The translations under genes and the position numbers were made by a program. From Devosia sp. (GTDB lineage Bacteria; Pseudomonadota; Alphaproteobacteria; Rhizobiales; Devosiaceae): a stretch of 64,000 bases of DNA. The notes beneath the pieces are model-generated. The model was not told the origin of the DNA. It did no database searches and was given only the letters and a program-made list of their open reading frames with translations. The stretch lies in the NCBI RefSeq assembly GCF_017307495.1, contig NZ_JAFKHE010000029.1, positions 27,959 through 91,958 on the forward strand, given 5' to 3'. Each line of letters opens with the position of its first letter. Position 1 is the stretch's first letter. Positions 42,901-52,565 of the stretch are shown piece by piece.

Positions 42901-44406
42901 GGCAGCGGCTAGCAGGAAGTGGCCCGATCCGCAGGCGGGGTCGATGACGCTGAGCTTCAACAAGGCTTGGGCTGGGTCGGCGGCTTCCGCCTCTGTCTTG
43001 TCGAGAATAGGATCGAGCGCTGTGTCGAGGAGTGCCTGCACGAGGCTGTCCGGCGTGTAGTAGGAGCCGGTGGTTTTGCGCTGGTTACCCTTCTGCTCAG
43101 TGGCTTCCGAGGCGAAGGTGAGCGTCTTGCCGTCGTCGCCAAGCTGCGGCTGGAGTTCGAGCAGGGATTCATAGACCGAACCCAGCTCCTCGGTTTCCAT
43201 CGCGCGCCAGTTCACCGGCACCATGCCGGTTTTTTCGGATAGCCAAGACAGGCGGTACAGCGTTTCCATGAAGGCGCGGTTGCGCAGCCGCGCAGTTTGG
43301 AGATGCGGCAGCTTGTCGGCGCTGAAAAGACCGCCGAGCGCCGGAAGGCTGAGCGCCTCCTGCCCATGCGTAAGCGCGCGGAATACGACCTTGATACCCT
43401 CGTAGCGGTCATGGTGCTTGTCCCAGGTGGCCGCGCGCGCCGCCTGTGCCCGAAGCGCAGCGAGGCTGTAGCCTTCGGCGTAGAGCATTCGGGCGTCCGG
43501 TTTTGCCGTCTCGGGGTGAAGCAGGTTCCGGTCTTCAGCCACCATTAGGAAGATGAGGCGATAGACGAGACGGAGAAGCTCGTTGAACCACTCGGTCAGA
43601 TTGACCTCGCCAGATTTCAGGCGTGCGGCGAGGTCGGGGTTGGCTTCGAGGAAACCCGAGCCGAGCGTCTTGAGCGCGGCTTCGACCTGGGTCGCCAGCC
43701 GGTCGCGGGCAGCCTCGCCTTCGCGTGAGCCGGCCTCGCGCCAGCGTTCGAGCGCGCAATCGGTGACAGGTGTGCCAGCGACCCCGAACCGGGTGCGGTG
43801 GATCAGCGACCAAAGGACCGCGAAGGAGGCGGCATCCTCGTTAATGAAGATCGCGGTAAGATCGGCTTCGATGTAGGCGGGACGGGTCAGCGAGGCGTTG
43901 TCCCGCATGAGGCGGATCACCGCTCCATTCGTGACCAGGCCCCAAAGCGCGACATCGCTGTCGTTGAGATAGTCCTGAAGCGCAAATGCCGGGGACCGCG
44001 AACGGTCGGTGGAAAGCGTCGGGCTACGTCGGTCGAGCTTTTCCTCGGACGGCGGCACGACCACGATGGGAATGCGACCTCCGGCGAGCAAGGAGATCGC
44101 GTCATCGGCCGGACCGAGATCGTCAAAGCCGAAGGTTTCCGTCAGGAATGCCCTCACGAAGCGCCGCGTCACCTCCACTGAGGGATTCTCCAGCTTCGCG
44201 AAGTCGTCGAAATGGGACTGGCCGACACGGAAGGCGGTCGAAATCTCCTCCCGGATCGTCAGCCCCTTGCGGATCCGGTAGTCCTCCTCAGTCTGTTCGG
44301 AGGCTTGTCGCCGGTCGATGCTGGCGACCATGGCCGGAGCAATGAGATTGCCCTCGAGGGTGAGCGAGGGCCAGGCCGACACGTCAGTGACAGGCTTGCG
44401 CGCCAT
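39922..44406 (-). CDS. Large Eco57I-type N6-adenine DNA methyltransferase
   Basis: The 1,494-residue protein has an N-terminal region of ~480 residues, then AdoMet motif I DPACGSGHFLLAA (about 489), then the catalytic NPPW motif (about 761) and a long C-terminal region likely to hold target recognition. It resembles Eco57I/DrmMI/PglX-class methylases. It follows the SNF2 gene by 3 bases. Its expected job is to mark host DNA so the helicase/nuclease partners spare it. The stretch encoding about residues 740-1200 is less GC-rich than its flanks. Confidence 0.88.
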   Translation of the reverse strand: MARKPVTDVSAWPSLTLEGNLIAPAMVASIDRRQASEQTEEDYRIRKGLTIREEISTAFRVGQSHFDDFAKLENPSVEVTRRFVRAFLTETFGFDDLGPADDAISLLAGGRIPIVVVPPSEEKLDRRSPTLSTDRSRSPAFALQDYLNDSDVALWGLVTNGAVIRLMRDNASLTRPAYIEADLTAIFINEDAASFAVLWSLIHRTRFGVAGTPVTDCALERWREAGSREGEAARDRLATQVEAALKTLGSGFLEANPDLAARLKSGEVNLTEWFNELLRLVYRLIFLMVAEDRNLLHPETAKPDARMLYAEGYSLAALRAQAARAATWDKHHDRYEGIKVVFRALTHGQEALSLPALGGLFSADKLPHLQTARLRNRAFMETLYRLSWLSEKTGMVPVNWRAMETEELGSVYESLLELQPQLGDDGKTLTFASEATEQKGNQRKTTGSYYTPDSLVQALLDTALDPILDKTEAEAADPAQALLKLSVIDPACGSGHFLLAAARRIATRLARIRAEGTPSLADFRHALRDVTRCCIYGVDRNPMAVELTKVALWIETVDPGLPLGFFDAQIRCGDSLFGVFDLKVLEQGIPDAAFKELAGDNKEVARYYARKNNLEKAEKDRIAEGFGFSRARDVTRDFEALRAMPENTVDEIEAKSARLRALTKQGAVAWQLETACDLNVSAFLLPKTKGGPYAGPDGMPRRGAETVSTSGTIWEWLREVRPFEPLLSAAAEATRNARAFHWPLEFPDVMQRGGFDVVLGNPPWEVLQLSEQEYFATRRSEIAALTGAKRKKAIDTLAQTDPSAYAAFVSAKRSSEAINEFARASGRFDLTARGKVNTYGLFAELFAALLGPKGRAGVIVPTGVATDASTAPFFAYLVEEKRLAGLVDFENRARLFPAVDSRMKFCLLTLGRNEPEARFAFFLTDPGQIAEPERNFTLSPEQIATINPNTRTAPVFRSRRDAELTAQMFRRSSIFILEGNNHRNPWSVDFHTRLWNMGEDAEHFSLLTEIESGRFSNGRSHSGVRRSLSRHGLPILESARRDEDQAPLFEAKTFHQFDHRWVTYPAGGEVSSPSPERMKGDPSFEVEPRYWVSFQEMERRLETQSWPHPWLIALREITNATNERTVIASYLPRTAVSHTATLIFPRIASEQVPCLLANLNSLALDFCARQLIGGTHLTLSLIRQLPVFAPTFYTRQSLTFVKERVLELTYTSGSLAPLAHELGYDAPPFAWDEDRRAQLRADLDAFYARAYELDRDELRYILDPADVRGPDYPSETFRVLKEKEIRQFGEYRTRRLVLEAWDRMEADGTFVNLGLGAGQIAGGALTIQPVAAYLPDQAWIRAAQQPNDAGAALTAILKAVNGPTPSRTVRLAAAMVLEPHLLTSLLPEAQAREWRRLVGQEAEPRTGNVVGFAARTNQGWGTAVSNHRGNGRLIENLAAGTWARGPGLDAFDTVGWPDGRAGFVLEALAALDLDATVTAMPDEVRGWITHAAAA

Positions 44407-44409
44407 AGC

Positions 44410-47175
44410 TCAGGCCTCTCCCGGCATCAGCACGAAGAGGCCAATCACATCTGGTGGCAGGATGGCCTCCACCGTGACGCGCGAGGCGGAGCCTGACGCG
44501 ACGCGGATGCGGGCATGGTCTTGCATCAACTCTTGCGCGCGTGATCGGACGAAATCGGCGATCGGTCCGTCGAGCAGACCAGGCAAATCTTCCTTCGCCT
44601 TCGCAATAAACCTGTCGCGCGCGACGGGTGCCAGATCGGACGTCGCTGGTGTGTTCAGCCATTCCCACGCGGCTTCTCCAACCGCCACCATCCGGTCGTT
44701 CTGGATCGCGACTAGGGCCGCTTCCTCCGCCAGCAACAACCGCTCCTTGCGAGAATGGACGGTGAGCTTGAAACGGATACGTAGCAGAGCTAGGCGGGTC
44801 ACTTGCTGGACGGCGGCGGTTGGCCAGGCGCCGACCCGGCCGATGCCGAGACTCGACAGGGATTCGGGATCGAGCGAAGCCTCGACCAGCGCCTCGGCAA
44901 GGGTCGCCGTCAGGGGATGGGTCCGGGTGAGTAGCGCAGTGCCTGAGGGTGCCGGCTCGACCGTCGCCAGACGCACCGATCCAGTCAGGTCATGCTTCTT
45001 CAACCGCTCGCGCAGGCCGGCATCAAGCGCGTCGACATGTGCCAGAAGCACCGTTTTCCTGGTCTCCAGAGGTACTCCGAAACGCGCCATCGCTCGTTCG
45101 ACGAAGAGCCTTGCTTCCGCCGGCGAGCCGAGGAGCGTACGCACCTTCTCCCATTCCGGCGCGACTTCCTGCGGCTTCATGGCGTTCTGGGCGAAACGCG
45201 CGCGGGACCGCTTCTCGTTTTCGGAAGCGTCGCGCCACCGCGCCTCCATGACCTTGGCCCCGTCTTCGAGACGAAGATCAAGGGTAAGCTGAGGGGATAC
45301 GCCGTGGCGCAACATCATCGATGCCATCAGCGCATCCGTCACTGGCCCTCGTTCCTCAGGAAGTGGCACAGTCACGCCCGTAGCTTTGCGGATATCTTCG
45401 GCCTTACGAAGGATCACTTCGAGCACCGCGCCGTCTATGGCGCTGTCCGGCGAGAACATCATGATCGACCGGACGAGTTCCGCCGGCTGGCCGAAGCGGT
45501 CTACCCGGCCTTCACGCTGCTGGTGCCGGGTCGGGTTCCATGACAGGTCGTAGTGGACGACTGTGTCGAAGAGCTGCTGAAGGTTGATACCTTCGGAGAG
45601 GCAGTCGGTTGCAACAAGGATGCGCTGGATCGGCTTTTCGTCGTCCGCGGTAGCCATGTCGGCGACACGATCGCGGCGCTCGTCAGGCGTAAGAACGCCG
45701 GTTACAGCTTCAATGGTCAGCTTCGGGAAAGCCTTGCGCAGGCCATCGCGGACATGCTCGGCCGTCGCCAGGTAGCGACAGAAGACGACGGGATTGGCAC
45801 CTTTCTTAATGAGGGGCGTCAGCGCGTCGACCAAGGCCGCCAGTTTCGAATCGGGCTTGCCGACCAATTCCTCGGCACGCTTTACCAACGCAAGTAGCTC
45901 CGGATCGGCATCGAAGGCCGTGCCCGGTTCGAGATCAACCGCGTCCTCGTCGTCCCCGTCATCATCATAAATCTGCGGTTCGAGGCGCTCGCTCTCGCTC
46001 GACATCCGGTTTCGCAGCGCGCTCAGGGCTGCCGCTGGCGACGAGCCTACGCAGCGCATCAGGGCCAGCGTGCCCCAAAAGGCCAGGCGCCGCTCCCGCT
46101 GCCCGGATCCGGCCCGGGACACGATCCCAAAGCAGTAACCGAGTACGACTTCTTGGAACGCGCGATGGGTGTCGGACAAACGATAGGCGAATTCCGTAGT
46201 CTCATGCTTCGGGAAGGCGCGATCTTCGTCCCAATCCCCCGAGACGAGATCGATACGTCGTCGCTGAACGAAGTGCCGGGCCAGACGCTCGCGATACCGC
46301 GTGTCCTCGAAATCCATCGCGCCGAATGAAGGGTCGACCAGGAAGAGAAGACGGGCGAAAGCTTCTTCGTCCCCGGAATGCGGCGTCGCGGTCAAAAGGA
46401 TCATCCGCTGCTCGGGATTCCGGGCCAATCCCGATAGAAGCTCGAAGCGTTGCTGCCGGCCACGGTGCGTGCCCACGCAGGCATGGGCTTCATCGACGAT
46501 GACGAAATCCGGACAGGCGCGCGCGAAGCCTTCGCGGCGCTTCTCGGCCTTGATGTAATCGAGGCTGACGACCGTGAAGGGATAGGCGCCGAACAGCGTC
46601 TGAGCGAGGGGCAGTCCGCGCTCCAGTCGGCTAGCGGTGCCTGATGTGACCGGGACGGCGTCAATCCCGAAGCGCGACTTCAGCTCCCCAACCCATTGCT
46701 CGACGAGATGCGGCGGGCAGAGCACCGAGAACGCATCCACCTCACCCCGGTCCATCAGCTCGCGCAAGATCAGGCCAGCCTCGATCGTCTTGCCGATGCC
46801 GACGTCGTCCGCGATGAGAAGGCGCGGCATCGGCATGCGAAGCGCCATGAGCAGGGGCACAAGTTGGTAGATCCGCGGCTCGAAAGCGAGCTGCGCGGCG
46901 GACCGGAAGGGGCCCGCACCGCGGCGCAGTGTCAGACGCATCGCATCCGCGAGCAGGGCCGCTTTCGCCTGGACCGTTGTAGTGGCATCGGCAGGTAGAT
47001 CGAAACGGGCGGGTTGGACCGGGAGTATCTCGAGCTGCGGGTCGAGGATGACCGTATCGTTCTCGCTACCCGAGAGGGGACGAAGCGCGAGAATGCCGTC
47101 CTGCGGCGACGGCAAGGCGACCCATTCGCGCCCGCGGGCGCGAACCAGATCTCCAGGGGCGAAACTCATCGTCAT
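44410..47175 (-). CDS. SNF2-type helicase (DrmD-like)
   Basis: The ATG at 47175 overlaps the upstream stop by 4 bases, giving 921 residues. Motif I is DDVGIGKT (123-130) and motif II is DEAH (228-231); LLTATPHSGDEEAF follows. The C-terminal helicase lobe has EGINLQQLFDTVVHYDLSWN and HQQREGRVDRFGQ. This is the SNF2/RapA-like group seen in DISARM DrmD. It is a DNA translocase with no nuclease motif visible. The region before motif I has a small beta-rich module starting MSFAPGDLVRARG. Confidence 0.87.
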   Translation of the reverse strand: MTMSFAPGDLVRARGREWVALPSPQDGILALRPLSGSENDTVILDPQLEILPVQPARFDLPADATTTVQAKAALLADAMRLTLRRGAGPFRSAAQLAFEPRIYQLVPLLMALRMPMPRLLIADDVGIGKTIEAGLILRELMDRGEVDAFSVLCPPHLVEQWVGELKSRFGIDAVPVTSGTASRLERGLPLAQTLFGAYPFTVVSLDYIKAEKRREGFARACPDFVIVDEAHACVGTHRGRQQRFELLSGLARNPEQRMILLTATPHSGDEEAFARLLFLVDPSFGAMDFEDTRYRERLARHFVQRRRIDLVSGDWDEDRAFPKHETTEFAYRLSDTHRAFQEVVLGYCFGIVSRAGSGQRERRLAFWGTLALMRCVGSSPAAALSALRNRMSSESERLEPQIYDDDGDDEDAVDLEPGTAFDADPELLALVKRAEELVGKPDSKLAALVDALTPLIKKGANPVVFCRYLATAEHVRDGLRKAFPKLTIEAVTGVLTPDERRDRVADMATADDEKPIQRILVATDCLSEGINLQQLFDTVVHYDLSWNPTRHQQREGRVDRFGQPAELVRSIMMFSPDSAIDGAVLEVILRKAEDIRKATGVTVPLPEERGPVTDALMASMMLRHGVSPQLTLDLRLEDGAKVMEARWRDASENEKRSRARFAQNAMKPQEVAPEWEKVRTLLGSPAEARLFVERAMARFGVPLETRKTVLLAHVDALDAGLRERLKKHDLTGSVRLATVEPAPSGTALLTRTHPLTATLAEALVEASLDPESLSSLGIGRVGAWPTAAVQQVTRLALLRIRFKLTVHSRKERLLLAEEAALVAIQNDRMVAVGEAAWEWLNTPATSDLAPVARDRFIAKAKEDLPGLLDGPIADFVRSRAQELMQDHARIRVASGSASRVTVEAILPPDVIGLFVLMPGEA

Positions 47176-50100
47176 TGGGGTGTCTCTCCGAACATCGAGA
47201 CCATCTCGTTCGGAACACCTGCCGCAGCCGTTTCCGGCAATTCGAACAGCGTCCAACCTTTGGCTTCAGCTTCCTGACGCGTCGCCTCGGCCGATGGAGA
47301 GACGCAAGCGGCGACGAAGTGACTGCGCCATGCGAAGCTCATCTCCTGATCCAAAAAGCAGACAGGGGAGCCGTCCGGGGGCGGAAGCCCAGCGTCCTTG
47401 AAAGCTTTCGGCCATCCTGCACCATCGGCTGACAGCCCCGGCGCTGTAGCAAGCACCACCTGCCCGCGCGCCAGATCGACCAGCATCTGCATCGCTTCAT
47501 CGCTCGTCCGGTCGATCAACTCGTGATCGGGCTGGTTGAAGTAGGAGAGCAAGCAGCGGTAGCATCCGCGAACGCAAGCCTCTCCATCCCGGCTGACGAG
47601 TAGCGTGGCGTCGCCTGCTGCTATCGCTTCATCAACCTTGTCGAAGTGCATCAGGGTGAGTGCTTCGCGCGCGACCTTACCCAGCGCTTGCGGATCCTCG
47701 ATCAGACGGCTCAACACGCCGGCGCCGCCCTCGGTGGCCTCATAGGCCAGAATGGCGCGACGGTTATCGCGGGCGGGCAGCGGCTCGCCGAGAACTTCGC
47801 CCTCTTCCAGTTGGAAGACGACCTCGATGCCCCTCATGAGGGCATGCTGAACCGTCGCAATCGTCTCGGGCGCATAGGCCGTAGGCTCGCTGAAACGGAA
47901 GAGCAGCGCATTCTTGTGGTCGCGGACGATAGGGACGATCCGAACCGGCCTCACGACATCCGGCGGGACATCGACATCGGGATCTTCGTCGTCCGACTTC
48001 GCCCAGTAGCCACTGCGCGGATCGATATGGAAGCCGAAAACGGTCTGATTTGCACGCCGCTTCAGCCCCTTGTTGATGCGGCTGATCTCGGCGCTGTTGG
48101 CATATTGCAGGTTGAAAACCGAAGTATCCTCGCAGCAGAAGTCGGCCTCGGTGATCTGCACCCGGCCGTCCCGTCTCGGCCAGGAAAAGACGGTCTGGAT
48201 GTCAAAGCCCTGCCGGACTCGCTCTTCGTCATTGGCCGTGATCCGCTCAGCGGGCGCAGCCTCGACGTTGTCGATCCTGAGCGTCCGCTGCACCGGCACC
48301 TCGCCCGCCATCGGACTGTTGCAGGCGTGGCAGCGCTCGACCTCGCTGTCATGACAGGCGCCGCAGTTCGAGCAGATGTAGATGTCTCGCGTAGCGAGTT
48401 CCGATCCGTCCCCGGTCCGGACTTCCGGCGGTAGCTTCGCCTTCATGACCCGGTAGGCGCGACCTTCGTGATAGATCAGGCTGCGCGGCCCAAATTCCGA
48501 GATGGCCAGGAAGCGGGCGCGCTGAAGGAACGAGCCGGTTTTCCCCTCGCCGGGGATGAAGGCATAAAGTGGAAGCCGTGGGAAATTGTAGCCCGGCAGG
48601 AAGCCTTCCGTTGCGAGGTAGCGGTAAGAGTAAAAATCTGAGCCGTTCGAGGCCTTCCCTTGTTCGAGAATGGTGATCTGATCGCTCGCCTGCATCTGCG
48701 CCGCCTTGATCCGGCGACGGTCCGCGCCCGAGAGTCCCGTGATCTCCGAACGGGCGTTGGCCTCCATCAACTGCGTTCGAGCCGAGTTGTAGAGTTCCCG
48801 CCAACGATCAAAGGCCCGATCGAATTCCAGTGGCGCGCGCTGGGCCACCTGGGTGACGAACTCATCCGGCTCGGTCATCCAGACCGGTTTCCGGCCTTCC
48901 ACCGAAGTGAGAATTTGATCAAGAATCCGCTTCATCGGAGCATGCGCCGACGTCGCCAGCTCGGGCCGGTCGATTACGTCGTGGATTTCCAGCTTCAGCG
49001 GGTAGCCCGTCTGCGTGAGGTCGAGGATCTCCGGGATGTCGGAGGACAGGGCGAGCTTCGTTTCCGCGAGCCACACAGCATGCAGGTGCGAGCGGACGAG
49101 TTCTTCATTGGTGATGTCGAGCGCTGGCGGTCGGACAACGCCGGCCACCATCTCGTTGCGCCGCTCGAAGAAATACTGATCGTGCGGCGATTGAGCGGCA
49201 CAATAGGTCACGATGACGGCGGCCTGTCCGGAGCGACCGGCACGACCAGCGCGTTGGGCATAGTTTGCCGGGGTTGGCGGCACGTTTCGTAGATAGACGG
49301 CATTGAGCGCCGAGATGTCGACGCCAAGCTCCATGGTAGGCGAACAGAATAGAGCTGGCAGAAACTGCTCTGACTCTCCTGCCGCCTTGAGATCGGCGAC
49401 ATTGCTGGCGAGGTTCTCCCGATCTTCCTTCTCGAAGCGGAAGCGCCACTCGCGCCATTCGCGCTGTCTTTGGGCCACCTGGGCCGTGTGCTCGCGGCCT
49501 TCGAGCCCCCAGAAGCTGCTCTTCCCAGCCTTCAGATCGGCAGCGATCTCGCTGTAAAGATCGTGAAAGTAGCGATTTCTTTGCGCCGTGCCCGTCCGGA
49601 CCGCTTCGCCGGGTACGATACGAACGGCTGACGGCGACAAACGCCACCCCTGCAGATCCGCTTCTATATCGACACGCGCCACGAGACCCTCACGGGCGAG
49701 GAGTTCCATCAGGCCGGTCATGACCGTCAGGTAGTCCGCCCTGCCCAGTTTGGTCCCCATGACGCTAGTGCGATTGATGAGGCGCGCGATACGGGAATTG
49801 TGCCCAGCCCGAACGATTGTCTGTTCTTCCCGCAGCCCCACGCGGTCCTTGCCAGGCGCTTGCAGAAACAGGGTCGTGCGGCTTCTCGGCGTCTCCTTTG
49901 CATCGATGGCCCAGGGGGCCCGCAGAAGATTCCGCGACTTCTGCGCGACGGTGTCGAGGACGGTCAGATCGAGTGCTTCCGTGCCGACAGCCAGACCGTC
50001 GAGCATGGCGCCGAGGAGCTTCTTGAACATCTCCTTGCGCTTGGGCACGTCGAGCGCCCCCAAGTCTGGCAGGACGGCCGTGAGGCGTTCTGTATCTTCG

Positions 50101-52352
50101 GCGATGGCATCGAGCCCGATGAACGCGACATCGATGAGCTTGAGGACAGAGAGGCTTGGGTTGGTGTAGCGCCAGCCCCGACGCAGGTCTGTCCAGAGCC
50201 GATGGGCCAGAACCTTCGCAAGAGAACGCTGCGCGTCTTCGCGGATCACAGCGCCGGCCTCGGGATCCAGCATCCAGTGGATGCGTGCATCCTTGTTGGC
50301 TGCAGTAAATCCGAGCGCCTTCACGACCCGCAGGCCGAATTCGTCCTCGGCTATGCCATCGTCACCGGCATCAAGTACAGCCCGCAGGATCGCACCGCGC
50401 AGGAGACTGACGAATAGAAAGTCGTTGAAGTGGCCCGCCTGAAGGGCAGCGTCCTGCCGGTTGTCGGTGAAGCCGAGGAGCTTGCGCTTCTCTTTGGGAA
50501 CGCCGCTGCTGCGTCCGTTCATCCACTCCAGCGCAGTCGAGACGAGGAGCGTCGTGGCTGAGCTGCGGCCCTCGCCCGACAGGCCCACGAGCTTGGTGCG
50601 TTCCCGCATACTGGGGTGGGGCTGATCGAGGCAGCACAGGCAGAAGCCAAACTTGCCGGGTATGAACCAGAAGCTCTTCCCGGATGAATCGTACCGCCCG
50701 TCGGGAGCCACCGTGACCATCTGAGGCATCCGGCGTTTCCTGTTCGCCCGAAGCCGCTCGATGCCATTGCGCTCCTCGCGCCAATCCTCCGGATAGCTCT
50801 CGATCTCACCAGTGAAGGCGTAGTCGGGATCCCCGTCTCCCGTAGCGGTCAGATAACCCGCGGCGTCCCCCTCCTGATCATCGAGGGGCGCATCGTCGAT
50901 GTTCCTCGGCAGAAACAGGATGCCGTCAGCGTCCTCAGTCTTGGTGACGACGTGGACCTCATGTCCGCATTCCCGGCAGAATCTGGTCGGATAGAGGCGA
51001 TGGCCAGGTGCGCTGGGATCTTCGAGCTGACCTTCGAACAGGACATTTCGGGGCTTCTCGGTCAGCGTGGTGAAAACCTCGCCTGCGCCGGAGATGAACT
51101 GGTGGAGCTTGAAAGCCAGGAATGCGCCGGACCCCGTGCCGCCCCGCTCCGCTTCCGGGAGGCTGATGCGGGTCAGGAATGTCTCAAGGCTGGTTCGGCA
51201 GGTTTCGACCTCCACGCCGCTGTCTTTTGACAGGAGCGCGATGGCCTCTTCAAAAGGAATTGGCTTCTTGCGCTTAAGCTCCTGCGCGTCATCCAGACCG
51301 ATTGCCAACTCAGTCCAGACCGCCAGGGAGTGCTTCCTCAGAAGCTCATCGGTCAATACATCTGGAAGCGCGGATGTCAGAACAGACGCAAGCTTCGGCC
51401 GCACGTCATCGAGCTTCAGCCCATCGTCCGTTGCCCGTTCAAGCGACTCGTCGATGACCGATTCCGGCCCGATGGACGCCCCGAAAAGACGCGATGCAAC
51501 GTCGGCCACGGCCTGCGCGCGGTTGGTATCGGATCCTTCATTCGCCATGGTCGCCGAAGTCCCAATGCAGATCGGCGCCTTATCTGGCGTGCAGCGGTCG
51601 CGAAGGCGGCGGACGAGAACAGCGACATCGGCGCCCTGGCGGCCACGATAGGTATGAAGCTCGTCGAGAACGATGAAGTCCAGACCGTTTGCGTTCTCTA
51701 TGACCTTGGTGTCGAGGCTCTCCTGCCGCGTCAGGAGCAGTTCGGCCATCATGAAGTTGGTGAGCAGAATATCCGGTGGATTGTCCGCGATCCGCTGTCG
51801 CTCCTCCTGGCTTTCCTGGCCGGTATAGCGCCGCACCACCGGCCGGATCTCTGTAGGCAGGCCGGATTGAGAGATGAACTTTTCGATCTCGTTGATCTGG
51901 CTGTTCGCCAGTGCGTTCATCGGATACACGATGATAGCGCTGATTCTACGAGCCTTTCCCGCTTTCCGCGCGCGCACGATTGCATCGACCACGGGTACGA
52001 AAAAGCAGAGCGACTTGCCCGAGCCGGTGCCGGTCGTGACCACATAGCTCTGGCCTGCCCGCGCCTTGGCGATGGACTGCGCCTGGTGGCGATGGAACCG
52101 CAGAGGCGCCAGTCCGAACCGGAATATTCGGCCCGTCGCTTCGTCGAGATCACCGGAGGCCACCAACTCGTCAACGGTCGGCCCCTGAAGAAACCGAGGG
52201 TTAATCGACAGCAAAGCATCTGGCCAGAATCGCCCGGCCTCGTACTGTCGATCGATTTCGGTATGCAGGTCTTCAGACCGAATGGTGCTGAAAGAGCGTG
52301 AGAAGCGAGCGTACGAATCGACGAGACGATGACCGAATTCGAACGCCTTCAT
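47172..52352 (-). CDS. DEAD/DEAH-box helicase with C-terminal DUF1998 (DruE-like)
   Basis: The protein is about 1,726 residues. I favour the ATG at 52352 (GGGGGA 7 bases upstream); ATG 52358 and GTG 52367 are alternatives. Near residue 105-115 is motif I (TTGTGSGKS), then DELH (~230) with TYRGRQGADVA, GTSATMA, and a second lobe with LGVDISALNAVYLRNVP and QRAGRAGRSG. A zinc-ribbon (CSNCGACHDSEVERCHAC) and the DUF1998 region with RGCYRCLLSYFNQPDH end the protein. This plan is that of DruE/DrmA-B-like defence helicases. It is the first gene of the operon. Confidence 0.88.
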   Translation of the reverse strand: MKAFEFGHRLVDSYARFSRSFSTIRSEDLHTEIDRQYEAGRFWPDALLSINPRFLQGPTVDELVASGDLDEATGRIFRFGLAPLRFHRHQAQSIAKARAGQSYVVTTGTGSGKSLCFFVPVVDAIVRARKAGKARRISAIIVYPMNALANSQINEIEKFISQSGLPTEIRPVVRRYTGQESQEERQRIADNPPDILLTNFMMAELLLTRQESLDTKVIENANGLDFIVLDELHTYRGRQGADVAVLVRRLRDRCTPDKAPICIGTSATMANEGSDTNRAQAVADVASRLFGASIGPESVIDESLERATDDGLKLDDVRPKLASVLTSALPDVLTDELLRKHSLAVWTELAIGLDDAQELKRKKPIPFEEAIALLSKDSGVEVETCRTSLETFLTRISLPEAERGGTGSGAFLAFKLHQFISGAGEVFTTLTEKPRNVLFEGQLEDPSAPGHRLYPTRFCRECGHEVHVVTKTEDADGILFLPRNIDDAPLDDQEGDAAGYLTATGDGDPDYAFTGEIESYPEDWREERNGIERLRANRKRRMPQMVTVAPDGRYDSSGKSFWFIPGKFGFCLCCLDQPHPSMRERTKLVGLSGEGRSSATTLLVSTALEWMNGRSSGVPKEKRKLLGFTDNRQDAALQAGHFNDFLFVSLLRGAILRAVLDAGDDGIAEDEFGLRVVKALGFTAANKDARIHWMLDPEAGAVIREDAQRSLAKVLAHRLWTDLRRGWRYTNPSLSVLKLIDVAFIGLDAIAEDTERLTAVLPDLGALDVPKRKEMFKKLLGAMLDGLAVGTEALDLTVLDTVAQKSRNLLRAPWAIDAKETPRSRTTLFLQAPGKDRVGLREEQTIVRAGHNSRIARLINRTSVMGTKLGRADYLTVMTGLMELLAREGLVARVDIEADLQGWRLSPSAVRIVPGEAVRTGTAQRNRYFHDLYSEIAADLKAGKSSFWGLEGREHTAQVAQRQREWREWRFRFEKEDRENLASNVADLKAAGESEQFLPALFCSPTMELGVDISALNAVYLRNVPPTPANYAQRAGRAGRSGQAAVIVTYCAAQSPHDQYFFERRNEMVAGVVRPPALDITNEELVRSHLHAVWLAETKLALSSDIPEILDLTQTGYPLKLEIHDVIDRPELATSAHAPMKRILDQILTSVEGRKPVWMTEPDEFVTQVAQRAPLEFDRAFDRWRELYNSARTQLMEANARSEITGLSGADRRRIKAAQMQASDQITILEQGKASNGSDFYSYRYLATEGFLPGYNFPRLPLYAFIPGEGKTGSFLQRARFLAISEFGPRSLIYHEGRAYRVMKAKLPPEVRTGDGSELATRDIYICSNCGACHDSEVERCHACNSPMAGEVPVQRTLRIDNVEAAPAERITANDEERVRQGFDIQTVFSWPRRDGRVQITEADFCCEDTSVFNLQYANSAEISRINKGLKRRANQTVFGFHIDPRSGYWAKSDDEDPDVDVPPDVVRPVRIVPIVRDHKNALLFRFSEPTAYAPETIATVQHALMRGIEVVFQLEEGEVLGEPLPARDNRRAILAYEATEGGAGVLSRLIEDPQALGKVAREALTLMHFDKVDEAIAAGDATLLVSRDGEACVRGCYRCLLSYFNQPDHELIDRTSDEAMQMLVDLARGQVVLATAPGLSADGAGWPKAFKDAGLPPPDGSPVCFLDQEMSFAWRSHFVAACVSPSAEATRQEAEAKGWTLFELPETAAAGVPNEMVSMFGETPQ

Positions 52353-52565
52353 TCCCATTTCCCCCACAGCTTCGAGCGTGCCGTGCCTCTATGCAGCTCT
52401 CCCGCTTATTCGGTTCTTCGCACGTACAAGAGAACCTTATGGAAAAGGTACGAGCTTTGACAGAGCATGCTCATCGACATACTACGCAAAACTTGTAGCG
52501 TAGTCCCTTGTTGTGCCTTCGCCAGCACTTTCTCGGGGGGCAAAGTCAGACGCCATCAAAGGAGA
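52353..52565. promoter_or_regulatory. Upstream region of the defence operon
   Basis: About 210 bases between the DruE-like gene and the tRNA. The operon promoter must be here or read from the tRNA side. I see no clear -35/-10 pair or operator. Confidence 0.3.
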
